A DNA stretch of 64,000 bases from Neoarius graeffei (GCF_027579695.1 NC_083569.1:77115149-77179148), one strand, 5' to 3'. Numbered from the stretch's first letter, positions 45,008-60,000 are shown. Numbers and translations: made by a program. The notes: generated by a model from the sequence alone, not told the origin.

Positions 45008-48000
45008 CAGTGTGGAGAATAAATAAATACATTTATGGGTAAATTATATGGATCTGTGATGCCTGCATGTTTCAGCTTTTGGATGTAACGCGATCTGCTG
45101 GTATAAAATACATTTTTACTCGTTTCAGAGGCTGTACAATACTGACTGCAGTCATCTCGATTTTCATTATTAATGGTCATGTCTGTTTCTTTGCTTGCCT
45201 GGCAATATCGTAGATGCTGCGTGATAAACAACAATCTGTGAAAACCAAAACCTTTAACTCTGGGGACTGTCAGTGGAAAAAAAAAATGGCCAGATCGTGA
45301 CTGTATGGAGGTGTGTGTGTGTGTGTTGTATATAAAATAAATAATATTTGGGACCCACAAAAAATGCCAGGGTCCCCAATTTGGCCAGTCACGTGGGTTA
45401 ATAAACTGGTTATTAACCTTCTGAAAATAGTAAGTTGTTAGTTTCGCTTAAATGCATTAATAATATCAACTCAACTTTGTCTTTCTTCCACGTATGTAGT
45501 GTACAGAAGAACAAATTGTGTTGTCACGAACAGAACTTGGTAAAACAGCCTTCTGTGCTTATGCACCGTGTGCTTGGAATGAGCTACAAAATGCACTAAA
45601 TCTTGTGACAATACCCTCTATTGCATTTTTTAAAAATTGTTTAAAGTCAGTACTTACAGAAGAGTGTCATTTGTTTTTAATCAAGGCTACTGCTTCTTCA
45701 TTTTATACTACTTATGTTTCATTTCTTTTTTACTCTGTGTTCTATGTGTGATTGTTGACTGTTTTGTCCTGGTGTTTTGGTTTATGTTAGTCTGTATTTC
45801 TTGTATGAAATTTTTAAGTCGCTATCTTGGCCAGGACTCCCTGGAAGACGAGATATTGTATCTCAATGGGACCTTCCTGGTAAAACATGAGATAAATTTA
45901 AAAAAAAAATAATAAAATAAAATTGTCGTTTTCTTACAGGCCAAGGTGCATAGGCGGTGCAAACAACAAATATTCAAGATAAAACAGAAAACATTAAATA
46001 GTGCAAGAGCTGGTAGAGTTGTGCAAATATCACATAACATGACTTAACATTAAAATACACAACACCGTATCCAACATTCTGTCAAACAATTTTCTTATTG
46101 CTGTTGATGAAGTGTCTGCCAGCAATACATATCTCTATTGTTTTATCACCCAGGCCTGTTTGACTTTTTTTTTAATGATAAATGTAGTTTTTCGGGGCTT
46201 GTTTGATGCAAATTTCAAGGCTACACCTTTCCTGTCGTTCTCTCCGTGTCCATCTGTAACCTGTTGGAGCCCGCGTTTAAAGTTTATGAATAACACTGAC
46301 AGAAATTTGAGATCTTGTACTACTACATTAAAGTTGTTGTATTTGAAGAGAGAGGTTGTAATGTTAGCAGAATCGAGTTGTACCATGTAGTAATATGATT
46401 GCATGGTGAAGAAGAAAGATAGCATTCACTTCAAACATCTGTCTCCGCTTTAACCATCAGTAAATCCTCCTGCTTTTCTTCATTGGAGAAGCGTCTTCCA
46501 TATTCCACGTTTCAATACATGATAACCATCTGTTGGTTTCTGCCCAATGTCAATCTTTATCTCACATTAGGAGTTTTATTTTGCTATCTTGCAATATATA
46601 CACTTTTCTCAACAGTGACTGTAAAAAACAAACAAACAAAAAAACACTGACTTGTGACACCCACACTGTTTCATGTAAACTACATCTGGTAAATCATGTT
46701 GTGCCGCATGGATGTAACATGTAAATAAGGGATATTGGCTTGCAAATGAACGCTCACGGCAAGGCATTAGGACTGGTTCATGATTAAACTGTGAGACAAC
46801 TTGTATGTCATTCCTACTGCTTGAGTCTTTCCATGGCTGCGCTTGAGCTTATTATCCCTCGTTGTCCGAAAGGCCCGAAGTGAGATTATGTCGTGGCAAT
46901 GTCCGTCCGTCTGTCCCAGGAAGGGTACTCGCCTTCTGAAATCAACTCCTCACACAATTTTTGGAGGAATTTCACCAAACTTGGCAGGATTCTTTGTTAT
47001 ATGTCGGTAGTATGCATATTCTGTTAAATTCGGTTACATTTTACCAGATTTATGGCCCTTGATTTTAACAAAATTATAATTTGACAATTTCATGAGCGTG
47101 TGTTTTCCTTCTGAAATCAACTCCTCTCACAATTTTTGGAGGAATTTCACCAAACTCGGCAAAAGGCTTTGTTGTATATCGGTAGTACACATATTTTGTT
47201 CAATTCGATCCCGTTTTACTAGAGTTACAGCTTTTGATTAACAACCTTGTACTTTCACAATTTCATGAAGGTGCGCTTGCCTTCTGACATCAACTCCTCT
47301 CACAATTTTTGGACGAATTTCTCGAAGCTTGGCAAAAGGCCTTGTTATATGACAGTAATTCGCATATTGTAATTTTAATTTCGTTTGTGAACATTTTTAC
47401 CAGAGTTTTGACCCTTGATGAAATAACTTGCACTTTGACAATGTCATGAGGGTGTACGTTCTTCTGAAATCACCTCCTCTCACAATTTGTGGAGGAATTT
47501 CACCAAACTTGGCAAAAGGCTTTGTTATATGACAGTTATACGCATATTGAAATTTCGTTTAATTTGGGCAAATTTTACCAGAGTTATGCCCTTGATTATT
47601 AACAAACTTTGTACTTTTGGCAATTTTGTCAAGGTGTGCTTGCTTTCTGAAATCAACTTCCCTCACAATTTTTATCCCCCGCTGGCCGAAAGGCCCGAAG
47701 GGAGATTATGTCATGGCGATGTCCGTCCATCCATCTGTCTGTCTCGGGATGGGTACTCACTTTCTGAAATCAACTCCTCTCGCAGTTTTTGGAGGAATTT
47801 CACGAAACTTGACAGGATTCTTTGTTATATGTCGGTAATACACATATAGCAATTTTGTTCAATTCAGTCACATTTTACCAGAGTTATGGCCTAGTTGCCA
47901 GCGGGGGATATTGTGCTCTGGGAGCACTCTTGTTTTGCTTTGTTTACAGTCACAGGTGTTTTTTTTTTTTTTTTTTCCTCCATGGTGATATAAAATCATG

Positions 48001-51000
48001 CTGATACAAAACCGCACACAGTGACAAATTAGCTTCCTGTGTCTAGAACTATTTATGGTCATTCACACAAGTCTGATGAAGATAGAAGTGTTATTTCCCC
48101 TGGCTCAGTGGTGCAGTGTTACTACAGTGTCTTAGCCAATGGTCTGGCCTCATGTTGTGTTGTGTTGTGTTGCGTTATCCAACATGCAAATGTTGCGGTT
48201 TTGTTTGTTTGTTTGCAAGCCTTTGGAGTGGAATTTGAGACAGGCACACTTAATCAGTACTTCAAGGCCCATTTTAGTAGTAAGGATGCGTCAGTGGGTG
48301 CAGGCGGTTGCAGGGGAGAGTGGGTGCATAGCAAACTGTTAGGCAAATCCAAGCCATGAGATGAGAATCTGATTCAGGTCAAAGCTCAGTCAGTGTGCGA
48401 GCAAAGTGTCAGAGGAGTATAACTAGCTCCGAGTCTGAATATAAACAGAAGCAGGGCCAAAGTCAACTAAAGTCAGAACAGGTAGCAAATGGCTTTGTAT
48501 GATCAGGTACAGGGACACAGAACAATACTTTGTGTTGAGTGTTTGCGACTGCTATCCTTAATTAGGGTGCACTGATTTGTGATGTAGAACAGGGGTGGCG
48601 GTAATCAGAAATCGGGAGAGGGAGGGCGCTGTGGCGCTTGGGAATTGTAGTCCGTGCAGGGTTTCCCACAGACCAGGTAGCAATTTGTGGTGCTCCACTG
48701 TGCCGATGAGGGAATTGTGCGCGGTGGAGTCGGTCATTGGGGTGTATGCAAAGTGTTTACAGCGGGCGGTGTTCAAACACACAGTATTGTTCTTCAGATT
48801 CACCTGCTGGGACTATTTTAAAGCTACAAGAAGCATTTGAGATTATTCAGTTAAATCTAAATTCTTTTAAGTTCTTTAAGAGAAGACAGCTAAAACAATT
48901 TTTACCAGAACCCTGCCTGGTTTCATTCCTCGACCCAACTTTACATTACAGGGCAGGCCATTAGTTTGCCGGGCTTGATGTTGGTAGAAAACCTGTCTTT
49001 TTAAATTTATGAAAATTACTCACCAAAACTGAAGTTAAAGTTTAGTTTTTACCTTAGTTTTTTGCCTTTTTGGTGGCAATCTTTCAATTATTCTTTAGTT
49101 GATATTCAAGGAGTAGTTAACCATTCTGGATTGAATCCAGTCTCCCTATGTCCAGTTTTCCTCCTCGCCTCCTCTATCAGAAACATAGAATCAAATTTAC
49201 TTTCCCCACTTTTTTTTTTTTTAATTAGCTATAAGTCTATGTTTCCACCTCACCTGTTGTTTCAGTAGTAGCTGCCTGTCTTACAGCAGCATTTTGGCTG
49301 TCCTCCTGGCCCATCTCTCTTGAACAGCCCTGAGCAGTACTGAGTTGTTCAGCACTGTTTGATGTCTAGAACATTCAGAATTATATTCCAATAACATTTA
49401 CTAGCAACAGCCATTTGACAGTACAACTTTTATTTCAGACTGATACCTCCTCAAGCTGCTCTGTCTCCTCGAGATGAGGCCTTTTTTGGCGCAGAAAAAA
49501 CTTTTCAATACTCATCTGGGTTAAAGCAGCAAACATTGAGAGTCAATGAAATTATAATCGTCAAATAAATACGAAGTTATTATTAGCCTATGGGCATCCT
49601 ACAGTAGCCTATCTCAACTACCGCATTGTTTCTTAAAATATTCAGATTTTATGCTTCAGATAGCATCAACTAGGCATCCCCGTGAGTATAACATATTTTA
49701 TTTAGGCTAGTGGGAAATCCTTATTTATTGTGAATGTCAAGCCATTATTAATAACTTGCATGAATGCTGAAGCGGGATAAACGGGATAATGCAATAAGGC
49801 TGGTTCCTCGCGTCAAGCTGCTACTGTATGCATCAAAATTGGTTTATAGCCTGACTCAGGGATGTCCATTTCATGTAAGCCAAGAAGGCTATGATAAAGC
49901 TCATCCCGAGCACGACGTAGGCTACCTTTTTAAAATAAGGGGTCGGAAGGCGAATCGGGAAGGCTGCATTATTTTTAATTAGCCTAACAGGCCTACTTGC
50001 AGTCCGGGTATATGCGCAACGGCAGGCCTGTGTACACGTCTCTCTCTGTCTGTGTGTGGGTGTGCGCGTGTGTGAACGAGAAGAAAGAGCACTATGAATG
50101 AACGGAACGATACGCAACGGAATTTTTTTTTTCCCCAAAATCGCGAGTCTGATTGTGTGGCGCAGCGCCACACAATGGATATGTATGGGAAACCCTGCCG
50201 TGGCAGCCGTGTTTAAAGAAAGGCAGAAAGAAAGCACAACTTTATTCATCACACACTTGTGAAATTCCTCTCTGCATTTAACCCATCTGAAGCAGTGAAC
50301 ACACACATGTGCGCGCACACACATGTGAGCAATGAGCGCGCACACATACCCAGAGCAGTGGGCAGCCATGCTAACAGCGCCCAGGGAGCAGTTGAGAGTT
50401 AGATGCCTCACTCAAGGGCACCTCAGCCTAAGGCTGTCCCATATTAACCTAACTTGCATGTCTTTGGACTGTGGGGGAAACCGGAGCACCCGGAGGAAAC
50501 TCACGCAGACACTGGGAGAACATGCAAACTCCACACAGAAAGGCCCTCGCTGGCCGCTGGGCTCGAACCCAGAACCTTCTTGCTGTGAGGCGACAGTGCT
50601 AACCACTACACCACCGTGCCTCCAAGGCTGCCACGAACTAGCACCATAATTGATTGGATGCACCTATCTGATTCTGAGTCCTGGTATTGGATGATGGTCT
50701 GAAATGGGACATGGTGTTGTGCATCTCGGTTCAGACTACCATTTTTTTTTTTTTTTTTTTTTTAATTTTACATGAATTCACAGTAATTATAATGTTGACC
50801 TGTTCCATGTGATTTTTTTTTTTTTCTCTTTATGCCATGTTAAGTGTATTAGTCAAGATTATTACTGACTCTCTTAAGCTCCGTTAAGTTGAAGATGGCA
50901 AAAGGGACATTCTGCTCCTCTTCTTCTACTATAATTTGCCAACTCTTACAATTTGTTAATAATTTAATACTGACCCACTGTGCATTTTATCAGTTGACCG

Positions 51001-54000
51001 TTATGTTAAATGTTGCGGAATGTTCATGAAACCGGTTTATTCCTTTTATCACATATTGTAACAGCTATAAAGTAATTCCCCCACCACCATTTTTTTTTTT
51101 CCCTCTTTCTTGAACTTAAGACAAAAACAACACCGCTTGACACTAAAAAGTGAATGAAATGTGAAAAAGCCCCGTGTTGTAAAACATAAAATTGCAGCTT
51201 TACTGCCGAGTTTGACAAAGGAGTGATGCTGGAGACTCCTTCCACAAATAATAAACACCTGCTCACAGAAAATTTGACCACTATAGCCAATTTTATTCTA
51301 TCCACATTCACAGGATATGAGCAATCCTGCGCTCCGATCGGCTACTCTACTACAAGGCTATCAGCTCACATCCCGTGAGTTGAGAAAAACAAACAAAATG
51401 GCGGCGCGTGTTGCTGAACCAACCAAGGATGAAATAAAAACTCTATTCAAATAACCCCCCCAATATTATCAAGTGTATAAAAGAAACAGAAAAAGCTAAA
51501 AGAATATATTTTTTCTCCCCCAAATATTTCCTTTTCCACACTCCAGCCCAGACGGTGGTGGTAATGCACCTTTTAAGTTGGTTTGCCAACCACCAAAAGA
51601 CCCTAAAGAAGAATAAGAAGACAGCCCCAAAAATACACACACACACAAACAACTATGGAATAAAAGTATGTGATGGTACAGTGTCTTGCAAAAGTATTCA
51701 TCCCTCTTGGTGTTTTGTCATATTTTGTCACATTACAAGCTGGAATTAAAATGGATTTTTGGGGGGTTAGTACCATTTTGATTTTCACAACATGCCTACC
51801 ACTTGAAAGGATGGAAAATTATTTATTTTTTATTTTATTTTTTTTTGGTGACACAATCATTAACGTGAAAAAACAGAAATCTGGAGTGTGCATAGGTATT
51901 TACTCCCTTTCATATGAAACCCCTAAATAAGAGCTGGTCCAACCAATTCACTTCATAAGTTACATAATTAGTTGATGAAGAGCCACTTGTGTGCAATCAA
52001 AGTGTCACATGATCTGTCACATGATGTCTGTATAAAATCAACCTGTTCTGGAAGGACCCTGACTCTGCTACACTACTAAGCAAACAACATGAAACCCAAG
52101 AAGCCTCCAAACAGGTCAGAGACAAAGTTGTGGAGAAGTATAGATCAGGGTTGGCCATAAAAAATATCCCAAACTTTGAATATCCCACGGAGCACCATTA
52201 AATCCATTATAGCAAAATGGAAAGAATGTCACCACTACAAACCTGACAAGAGAAGGCTGTCTACCGAAACTCTCAGACCGGGCAAGGAGGGCATTAATCA
52301 GAGATGCAACAAAGACACCAAAGATAACACCGAAGGAGCTGCAAAGATCCACAGCGGAGATGGGAGTATCTGTCCATAGGACTACTTTAAGCCGTACACT
52401 CCACAGAGTGGGGCTTTATGGAAGAGTGGCCAGACAATTCACTTTTTTAAAAAAAATTTTTCTGGAAGCAATCATGTTTGGAGTTTGCCCAACAGCATGT
52501 GGCAGACTCCCCAAACACATGGAAGAATAGTCTCTGGTCAGATGAGATTAAAATTGAACTTTTTGGTCCTCATGGGAAATGCCATGTGTGGTGCAAACCC
52601 AACACCCTGAGAACACCATTCCTACAGTGAAGCATGGTGGTGGCAGCATCATGCTGTGGGGATATTTTTCATCTGCAGGGGTGGGAAAGCTGGTCAGGAC
52701 TGAAGGAAAGATGGATGGCACTAAATACAGGGCAGTTCTGGAGGAAAACCTGTTTGAGTCAGCCAGAGATTTGAGACTGGGATGAAGGTTCATGTTCCAG
52801 CAGGACAATGACCCTAAACATACTGCTAAAGCTACACTGGAGTGCTTTAAAGGGAAACATTTAAATGTCTTGGAATGGCCTAATCAAAGCCCAGACCTCA
52901 ATCCAGTTGAGAATCTGTGGCATACCCTTGAAGATTGCTGTACACTAACGCAACCCATTTAACTTGAAGGAGTTGGAGCAGTTTTGCCTTGAGGAATGGG
53001 CAAAAATCCCAGTGGCTAGATGTGCTAAGCTAATAGAGACATACCCCACGAGACTTGCAGCTGTAATTGCAGCAAAAGGTGGCTCTCCAAATATTGACTT
53101 TGGGGGTGAATACCGATGCACACTCCCGATTTCTGTTTTTTCATCTTAAGTATTGTTTGTGTTACAATAAAACAACAATTTTCACCTTTAAAACGGTAGG
53201 CATGTTGTGTAAATCAAATGGTTCTAACCCCCCAAAAATCCAGTTTAATTCCAGCTTGTAATGCGATAAAATGGGACAAACACCAAGGGAGACGAATACT
53301 TTTGCAAGACACTGTAAGAACATGTATATAAACTTTTTCCAAGAATTATTATTATTATTATTATTATTATTATTGTAGCATTTTTCACAAATTGCTATTA
53401 TCATTTCGCCGGTTTGTTTACATTCTAAGCAGAAATGATTTTGTCAGACATTTTTTATTTGTCGAATTTGCAAAAAATAAAAATGCTCGGTTTCTCAAAA
53501 TCCAGTGAATGCGGAGAGAATAAAATGGTTATTCCACTCAATCTCGTTGTACATGGCTTATAGCCGACTCGGTGCTATGTGACTTGTCAGCTGTCAGCTC
53601 ATGTACGACTTGATTTCGTGGAATAACTGTTTAAATATGTTATTTAAAAAAAGTCTATTTATGTGGCGTATATGCTATACAAGTTATAGCTTACTCTAGA
53701 AATGATAATGTAAAAAAAAACCCACCTTTTAATATAAAACTGTGGTTTGTCCTGCAGCCTGAGCTGTTGTCAGAAATGCCATTATTTAACAATTATTCAC
53801 TGAAGGCGAGTTCAATATCTGTTAATAATACTGAGATGAAGTCGAGACGAAGTTCGATACTGTATGTTAAATATGTTAAAGGAAACGAATGCTGCTTTTG
53901 AGCCAGAAAGCTGCCTTTTAACATTGATATTCACTGAGCCTGAGGTAGATAATTGTTTTAGTATAAATACGCAGGTGACTTTTTTTTTTCTTTTTTCATT

Positions 54001-57000
54001 TATGACTTTTTTTAAAAAAAATCATTTATTTCAAACTTCTTCAAAAGCGGCATGCTACTATAATAAAGGCTTGTGTCACTTAACTATACTGACTCACATA
54101 AAATACTTTGTTTTGAAATGGATAAAATAACTCTCAATTCCATCTTGCCTTTGAATAAGTTTAGATCAAACTTCATAGCATCTTTTAATGCTTTTAGGAC
54201 TTCCTTTCATAATTTGTCATTCTTACTCATTTACAGTGATGAAGTGATTGGCTGCCATTTTGCTGAGTTGCTTGAGGTGATTATCGAGAAATATAGTCTG
54301 AGTTTCTCAACCAATCAGTGCACATGATTATAGAAAATCACCTGTGTATTTATACTAAAGACAGTTAATCAACATCTGACCAATCAGACTGAAGAATTCA
54401 GCAACACCTATGATATAAGACAAAATGATATCCATACATGACATTTACATTGGGGCAGCACGGTGGTGTGGTGGTTAGCACTGTCGCCTCACAGCAAGAA
54501 GGTCCGGGTTCGAGCCCCGTGGCCGGCGAGGGCCTTTCTGTGCGGAGTTTGCATGTTCTCCCCGTGTCCGCGTGGGTTTCCTCCGGGTGCTCCGGTTTCC
54601 CCCACAGTCCAAAGACATGCAGGTTAGGTTAACTGGTGACTCTAAATTGACCGTAGGTGTGAATGTGAGTGTGAATGGTTGTCTATGTGTCAGCCCTGTG
54701 ATGACCTGGCGACTTGTCCAGGGTGTACCCCGCCTTTCGCCCGTAGTCAGCTGGGATAGGCTCCAGCTTGCCTGCGACCCTGTAGGACAGGATAAAGCGG
54801 CAACAGATCATGGATGGATGAATGGACATTTACATTGTGCTTTTCTGAGAGTACAGCCGGTAACCTCAATACTTTTTGTAGGCTCACACGATGAAAGCAT
54901 GCCGTATATGTCTTGGTGCATGGCTTGTTGCTATACATGTCTAACCCCCTTTAGGACCACTGGTCTTGAAAGCTTTGTTTACATCTGTGCCCCCCCCCCC
55001 CCCCCTCTCTCTCTCTCTCAGACGCCGTCTCTCCAGTTCCATTCAGGCTACAGTGCGGAGGACCTGGCACCCGTGGCTCGAATGCTCCAGCACATGCTGA
55101 ACAATCCGTCAGACAGCAAACTGGCCACCATCCGCAGCAAATACTCTCACAAGTAAGCTCATTCAGCCAGGCCTTTTAGTATGCTGTCCATGACTACACA
55201 TTCCTTCATTAATTCATGTGCTCTTGCTAATGGAATTAGTTCGATACTGTATGTGAAAGGAAACTGAATGCTGCTTTTGAGCCAGAAAGCTGCCTTTTAA
55301 CGTTCTGCTCGTTGCATTGTGTTTTCAAATATCTTGGAATTGAATTAATCTGTGACACCATTTGAAAGTACAAACCCCATTTCCAGAAAAAGTTGGGATG
55401 TTTTTCAAAATGCAATAAAAACAAAAATCTTTGGTTTTTATTAATTCATACAAACCTTTATTTAACTGACTAAAGTACAAAGAAAAGATTTCCAATAGTT
55501 TTACTGACCAACTTAATTGTATTTTGTAAAAATAAACGATGTTAGAATTTGATGCCTATAACACACTTAAAAAAAATTGGGACGGAGGCAAAATAAGACA
55601 GAAAAGTTTATACGATATTCAGGTAACACCATTTTGGAAGATTCCACAATAACCAAGTTAACTGGTAACGTGATTTTGGTATAAAAGGAGCAGCACCAAA
55701 GGCTCAGTCTTTGCAAGCAAAGATGGGTCGTGGCTCACTCCTTATGCCAAAATTCCTGAGAGAATTGTCAGTCAATTCAAAAAGCGCATTTCTCAACGCA
55801 AGATTTCAGGTCTTTCAAAATCTACAGTACATAATCTTGTGAAGAGATTGAGGGGATTCGGAGACATCTCAGTGCATCAAGGCCAAGGTTAGAAACCACT
55901 GCTGAATGTGCATGACGTTCGAGCCCTCAGGCTGCCTGAGAAACCATCATGCTAGTGTGATGAAAATAGATACTCCGGAGTATTTCGGAAAAACATTGTC
56001 TCTTAATAGTCTGCCGCTGCATCCAGAAATGCACCCTGAAACTGTATTGTGCAAGGAGGAAGCCATTCATAAATTCTATACAGAAATGCCACCGATTTCT
56101 CTAGGTCAGAACTCATCTTAGATGGTTTGAAAGACAGTGGAAACATGTGCTGTGGTCAGAGGAGTCCACATTTCAGCTTGTTTTCAGGAAAACCGGACAT
56201 TGAGTTCAGTTCGAAAGGTGAACGCGACTCTGAGAAGGTGTTCTCAGAGAAAGGTGCAATAGCCAGCATTTGTGTTGGTATGGGGGACATCAGTGCCCAC
56301 GGCATGGTGAGGGGTGTGTGTCAAGTCAAGTCAAGTCAAAGTTTATTTATAAAGCACTTTAAAAAACAACAACAGGGCAGTTGACCAAAGTGCTGACAAA
56401 AGGCCCTAAACACGCAAGACTTGAAAGACACACAGGACTTGAGAACAACCATAGAACACATAGGAGAACAATAATAAAATACCAGCACAAGAGGGGGGCA
56501 ATTTACAGTAGATGGAATATAAATATATTAAAAGAATAAAACAAAATGACAATTTTGCCAATAAAAGATGGGTTAAAAGCGGGATTTCAGACATAGATAG
56601 ATAAAATAAAACCTCAAAAAGCCCTAGGTATATTAAAACAGACGAGACTAAGGTCTTATAGAGTTAAAAGCCTGTGCATAGAAATGTGTTTTAAGGTAGG
56701 TTTTAAAATCAGACAAGGAGGGGGCCAGGCGGATGTGAAGAGGGAGCTCATTCCAGAGTTTAGGGCCAATGACAGCAAAGGCCCTGTCCCCTCTACTCTT
56801 TAGTCTGGAGGGGGGCACATCTAGTAGTAGTTGGTCAGCTGACCTCAGTGCTCTGGCGGGAGTGTGAATTTTTAAAAGATCAGCCAGGTAGGATGGTGCC
56901 AACCCGTGTAAAGATTTAAAAACAAATAAAAGAATCTTAAAATGTATTCTATACTGTATAGGGAGCCAGTGGAGGGCAGCCAGCACCGGTGTAATATGCT

Positions 57001-60000
57001 CACGCCTTCTTGTTTTGATAAGAAGGCGGGCTGCAGCATTTTGAACTAGTTGTAGGCGTGAGAGGGCAGTAGCGCTTATGCCAGCATACAAAGCATTACC
57101 ATAATCCAGGCGTGAGGAGACAAATGCATGGATGACCATTTCGAAATTTTTAAAAGATAAAAAAGGTTTAACCTTGGATAAAAGCCGTAATTGATAAAAG
57201 CTAGATCTAACAACCATACTTATTTGTTTTTCCATTTTAAAGAGGGGATCTAAGTACACGCCAAGGTTTTTTGCAGTACCTTTCTCGTAGGGTCCAAGAG
57301 GGCCAAGGTCAATGTGTCGGCCACGGGAAGCGCTAGGCTGAAATACTAGAATTTCAGTTTTGCTCTCATTAAAATTTAAAAAATTTAGGGCCATCCAGGC
57401 TTTAATATCCTCCAGGCAGTTTAGCAGACGTTTGAAAGAGTGGGGGTTGTTGTGACTTAAGGGCATATATATTTGTGTGTCATCGGCATAGCAGTGAAAG
57501 GAAACATTGTATTTTCTAAAAATAGAGCCAAGGGGGAGCATATACAAGGAAAAGAGTAAAGGGGAAAGAATGGAACCTTGCGGGACACCACAGGAGAGAT
57601 GTGCAGAGGAGGACAATGAGTCTCCCAAGCAAATAGAAAAACTTCTATTCGAAAGGAAGGATCTGAATCATTGAAGGGCGGCGTCTCTGATGCCAACACA
57701 ATGTTCTAGACGTGAAATTAAAATGTTGTGATCAACAGTATCAAAAGCAGCAGTGAGATCAAGTAGAATTAAAATCGCAGGGTGACCAGAGTCTGTAGCT
57801 AATAAAAGATCATTAAAAACCTTGAGTAACGCTGATTCTGTACTGTGTAGTGCTTTAAAACCCGACTGAAGAGGTTCCAGGATGCCATAGGTGTCAAGAA
57901 AGGATTGCAGTTGCTGGAGTACCAGTTTTTCAAGGACCTTGGATAAAAATGGAAGCTTGGAGATGGGTCTGTAGTTTGAAAGAATTGTGGTGTCTAAGTT
58001 AGGTTTTTTGATTAGTGGCTGTACAACTGCACGCTTGAAAGATTGTGGTACACAACTTGAGGTTAGGCTACAGTTCATGATGTTCAAGATGCTAGGGCCT
58101 GTGGACTCAAGTGTTTGCTTAAGAAGAGAAGAGGGTAATACATCTGTTTGACCAGAAGAGGCTTTCATTTGGCCAATAGTTTTGGTTAAGTTAGCCAGAG
58201 ATACTGGTTCAAATTGATTCAAAGTGGCAGTGGATGTAATTTTGATGGAGGGGTCAAAGGAAGGAGGGGCAATAGTAGCTCTGATGTTAGTAACTTTTGA
58301 GACAAAGAAATTTAAAAACTGGTCAGCATTTACAGAGGTGTCCAGAGCTAAATGCAGTTTAGGGTTAAGCGCACTGTTAATGGTGCTAAACAGAATGCGG
58401 GGTTTGTCACAATTTCGCTGGACAATATCTGAAAAATAGTTGTTTTTCTCGGTTTTGACAGTTTTCTGGTATTTTGCCCAGGATTCTTTCAGAATTTCGA
58501 GTGACACATGCAGTCTGTCTTTCTTCCACCTGCGCTCCGCCCTCCTGCACTCTCGTCTGACAGCGCGGGAAACATCTGTCAGCCAAGGTTGTTGCTTAGT
58601 TTTAGGGCGCCAGGATTTGAAAGGCGCAATGGAGTCCAGGATGGAGCTGCACGTCGAGTGAAAGAAAGAGGTCAAGTGTTCAACATCACCGCAAGCAGCC
58701 GGGTCGTGGGGCCCAGCCGCAGAGAAAGCAGCAGAGAAACGGGGAGCTGTGGTAGAGTTAATAATGCGGCGGCGGCGACTCGTGGGGGCGCCCGCACTTG
58801 GCACATTTGTGACTGTGGTTTCAAAACATATCGGCGTGTGATCTGAGAAAACTGCGTCGAGAATATTCAGCTTTTGCACAGGGAGCCCAAAGGATAACAC
58901 CAAATCTAACGTGTGGCCGTGTATTTGGGTAGGGCCAGTCACTGATTGAGTGAGATTAAAAGAGTCAATAAGATTTAAAAAATCAGTTGACAGTGGTTTG
59001 GACGGACAGCAAACATGGATGTTGAAATCACCCATTAACAACACACGATCATATTTGGTCATGACCCCGGACAAAAACTGGGAGAAGTCCAGTATGAAGT
59101 CCTTATTATATTTGGGGGGGCGGTAGATCACAGCGCATAGACATGGTTGCGAGGAGATAAGTTCAAAGGCATTAATTTCAAAACTAGCGTGCTGCGCCAA
59201 CTGCAGCTGCTTACATTTCAAAGAGTTTTTAAAAACAGAAGCCAAACCACCACCATGCCCCGAAATTCTCGGTGCGTTGAAGAATGAACAGTCGGGTGGT
59301 AAAAGTTCTGTCAGGGGGCTCAGATTCCCAGGGCTCAACCAGGTTTCTGTAATACACAACAAATCCAGCTGGTGCGTCTTGAAAAAATCGTTTAGGATGA
59401 AAGTCTTGTTGCATAGCGATCGTGCATTCACCAGCGCAAACCTGATAGGGGCTGGTTCACCATCCTTTCGGGGTGCACGGCCTACTGGCCGGAGATAACA
59501 GCGGTTCACTCCTCCTCTGCGAAGCCGAGGTGACAGAACGCATTGGGTGTGGCAGGCTGCCCCGGGGGTAGCGACGAGGGTTCTCAGCCAGGTGTACGCA
59601 GGTTCCATGGAGCGCCATGACACAAAGAGGCGCTCTGGAGGATAATCCCATCTCCAGGTCCGATGACTTGATCCAGGAGCCCGCGCCAGATGGATTTTCA
59701 GCTTCACCAGTCGACCACTGCGTTTTCCCCGACGTCTGCGCCTTCGGCTCCGCTTCAAGTGAGGTTGGCGGAGTATGCACGCAGGTAAGTCCGATAAAAG
59801 TAGAGGGGGAGGAAAGCTCCGTCCTCCATAACCCCAGCGCAATAGATTTTCAAAATTTGTGCGGATACTGAGGAGTGATTGACGATCATAGACAATGATA
59901 CCGCTTACTTGATTTGTCAGATAAAATAGCGTCAGGACAAACACCGAGAGACACACAAGGGCTGACAGCGGCTGACGGCAGGCCACACACACCGGCGCCA

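Larger units (their letters stand above)
43122..45290 (+). repeat. Block homologous to 18010-18530, expanded by nested insertions
   Basis: Without the insertions it aligns with the intron 3 block end to end, including SINE B at the same point. The nested elements are listed separately. Confidence 0.75.

Noticed and set aside
44815..45360. 181-codon minus-strand frame with VCVCVCV stretch
   Set aside because: Generated by the CA microsatellite and SINE tails inside the nested block.
49833..50411. 192-codon minus-strand frame
   Set aside because: Made of SINE B and GT-rich DNA; Cys/His content is not arranged as a zinc finger.
54572..55156. 194-codon frame that includes exon 11
   Set aside because: It reads through SINE copy 9 and intron into the exon; phase and acceptor show that only 55022-55152 is coding.
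59457..59871. Open frames opposite the LINE N-terminus
   Set aside because: Shadows of the long minus-strand LINE frame.
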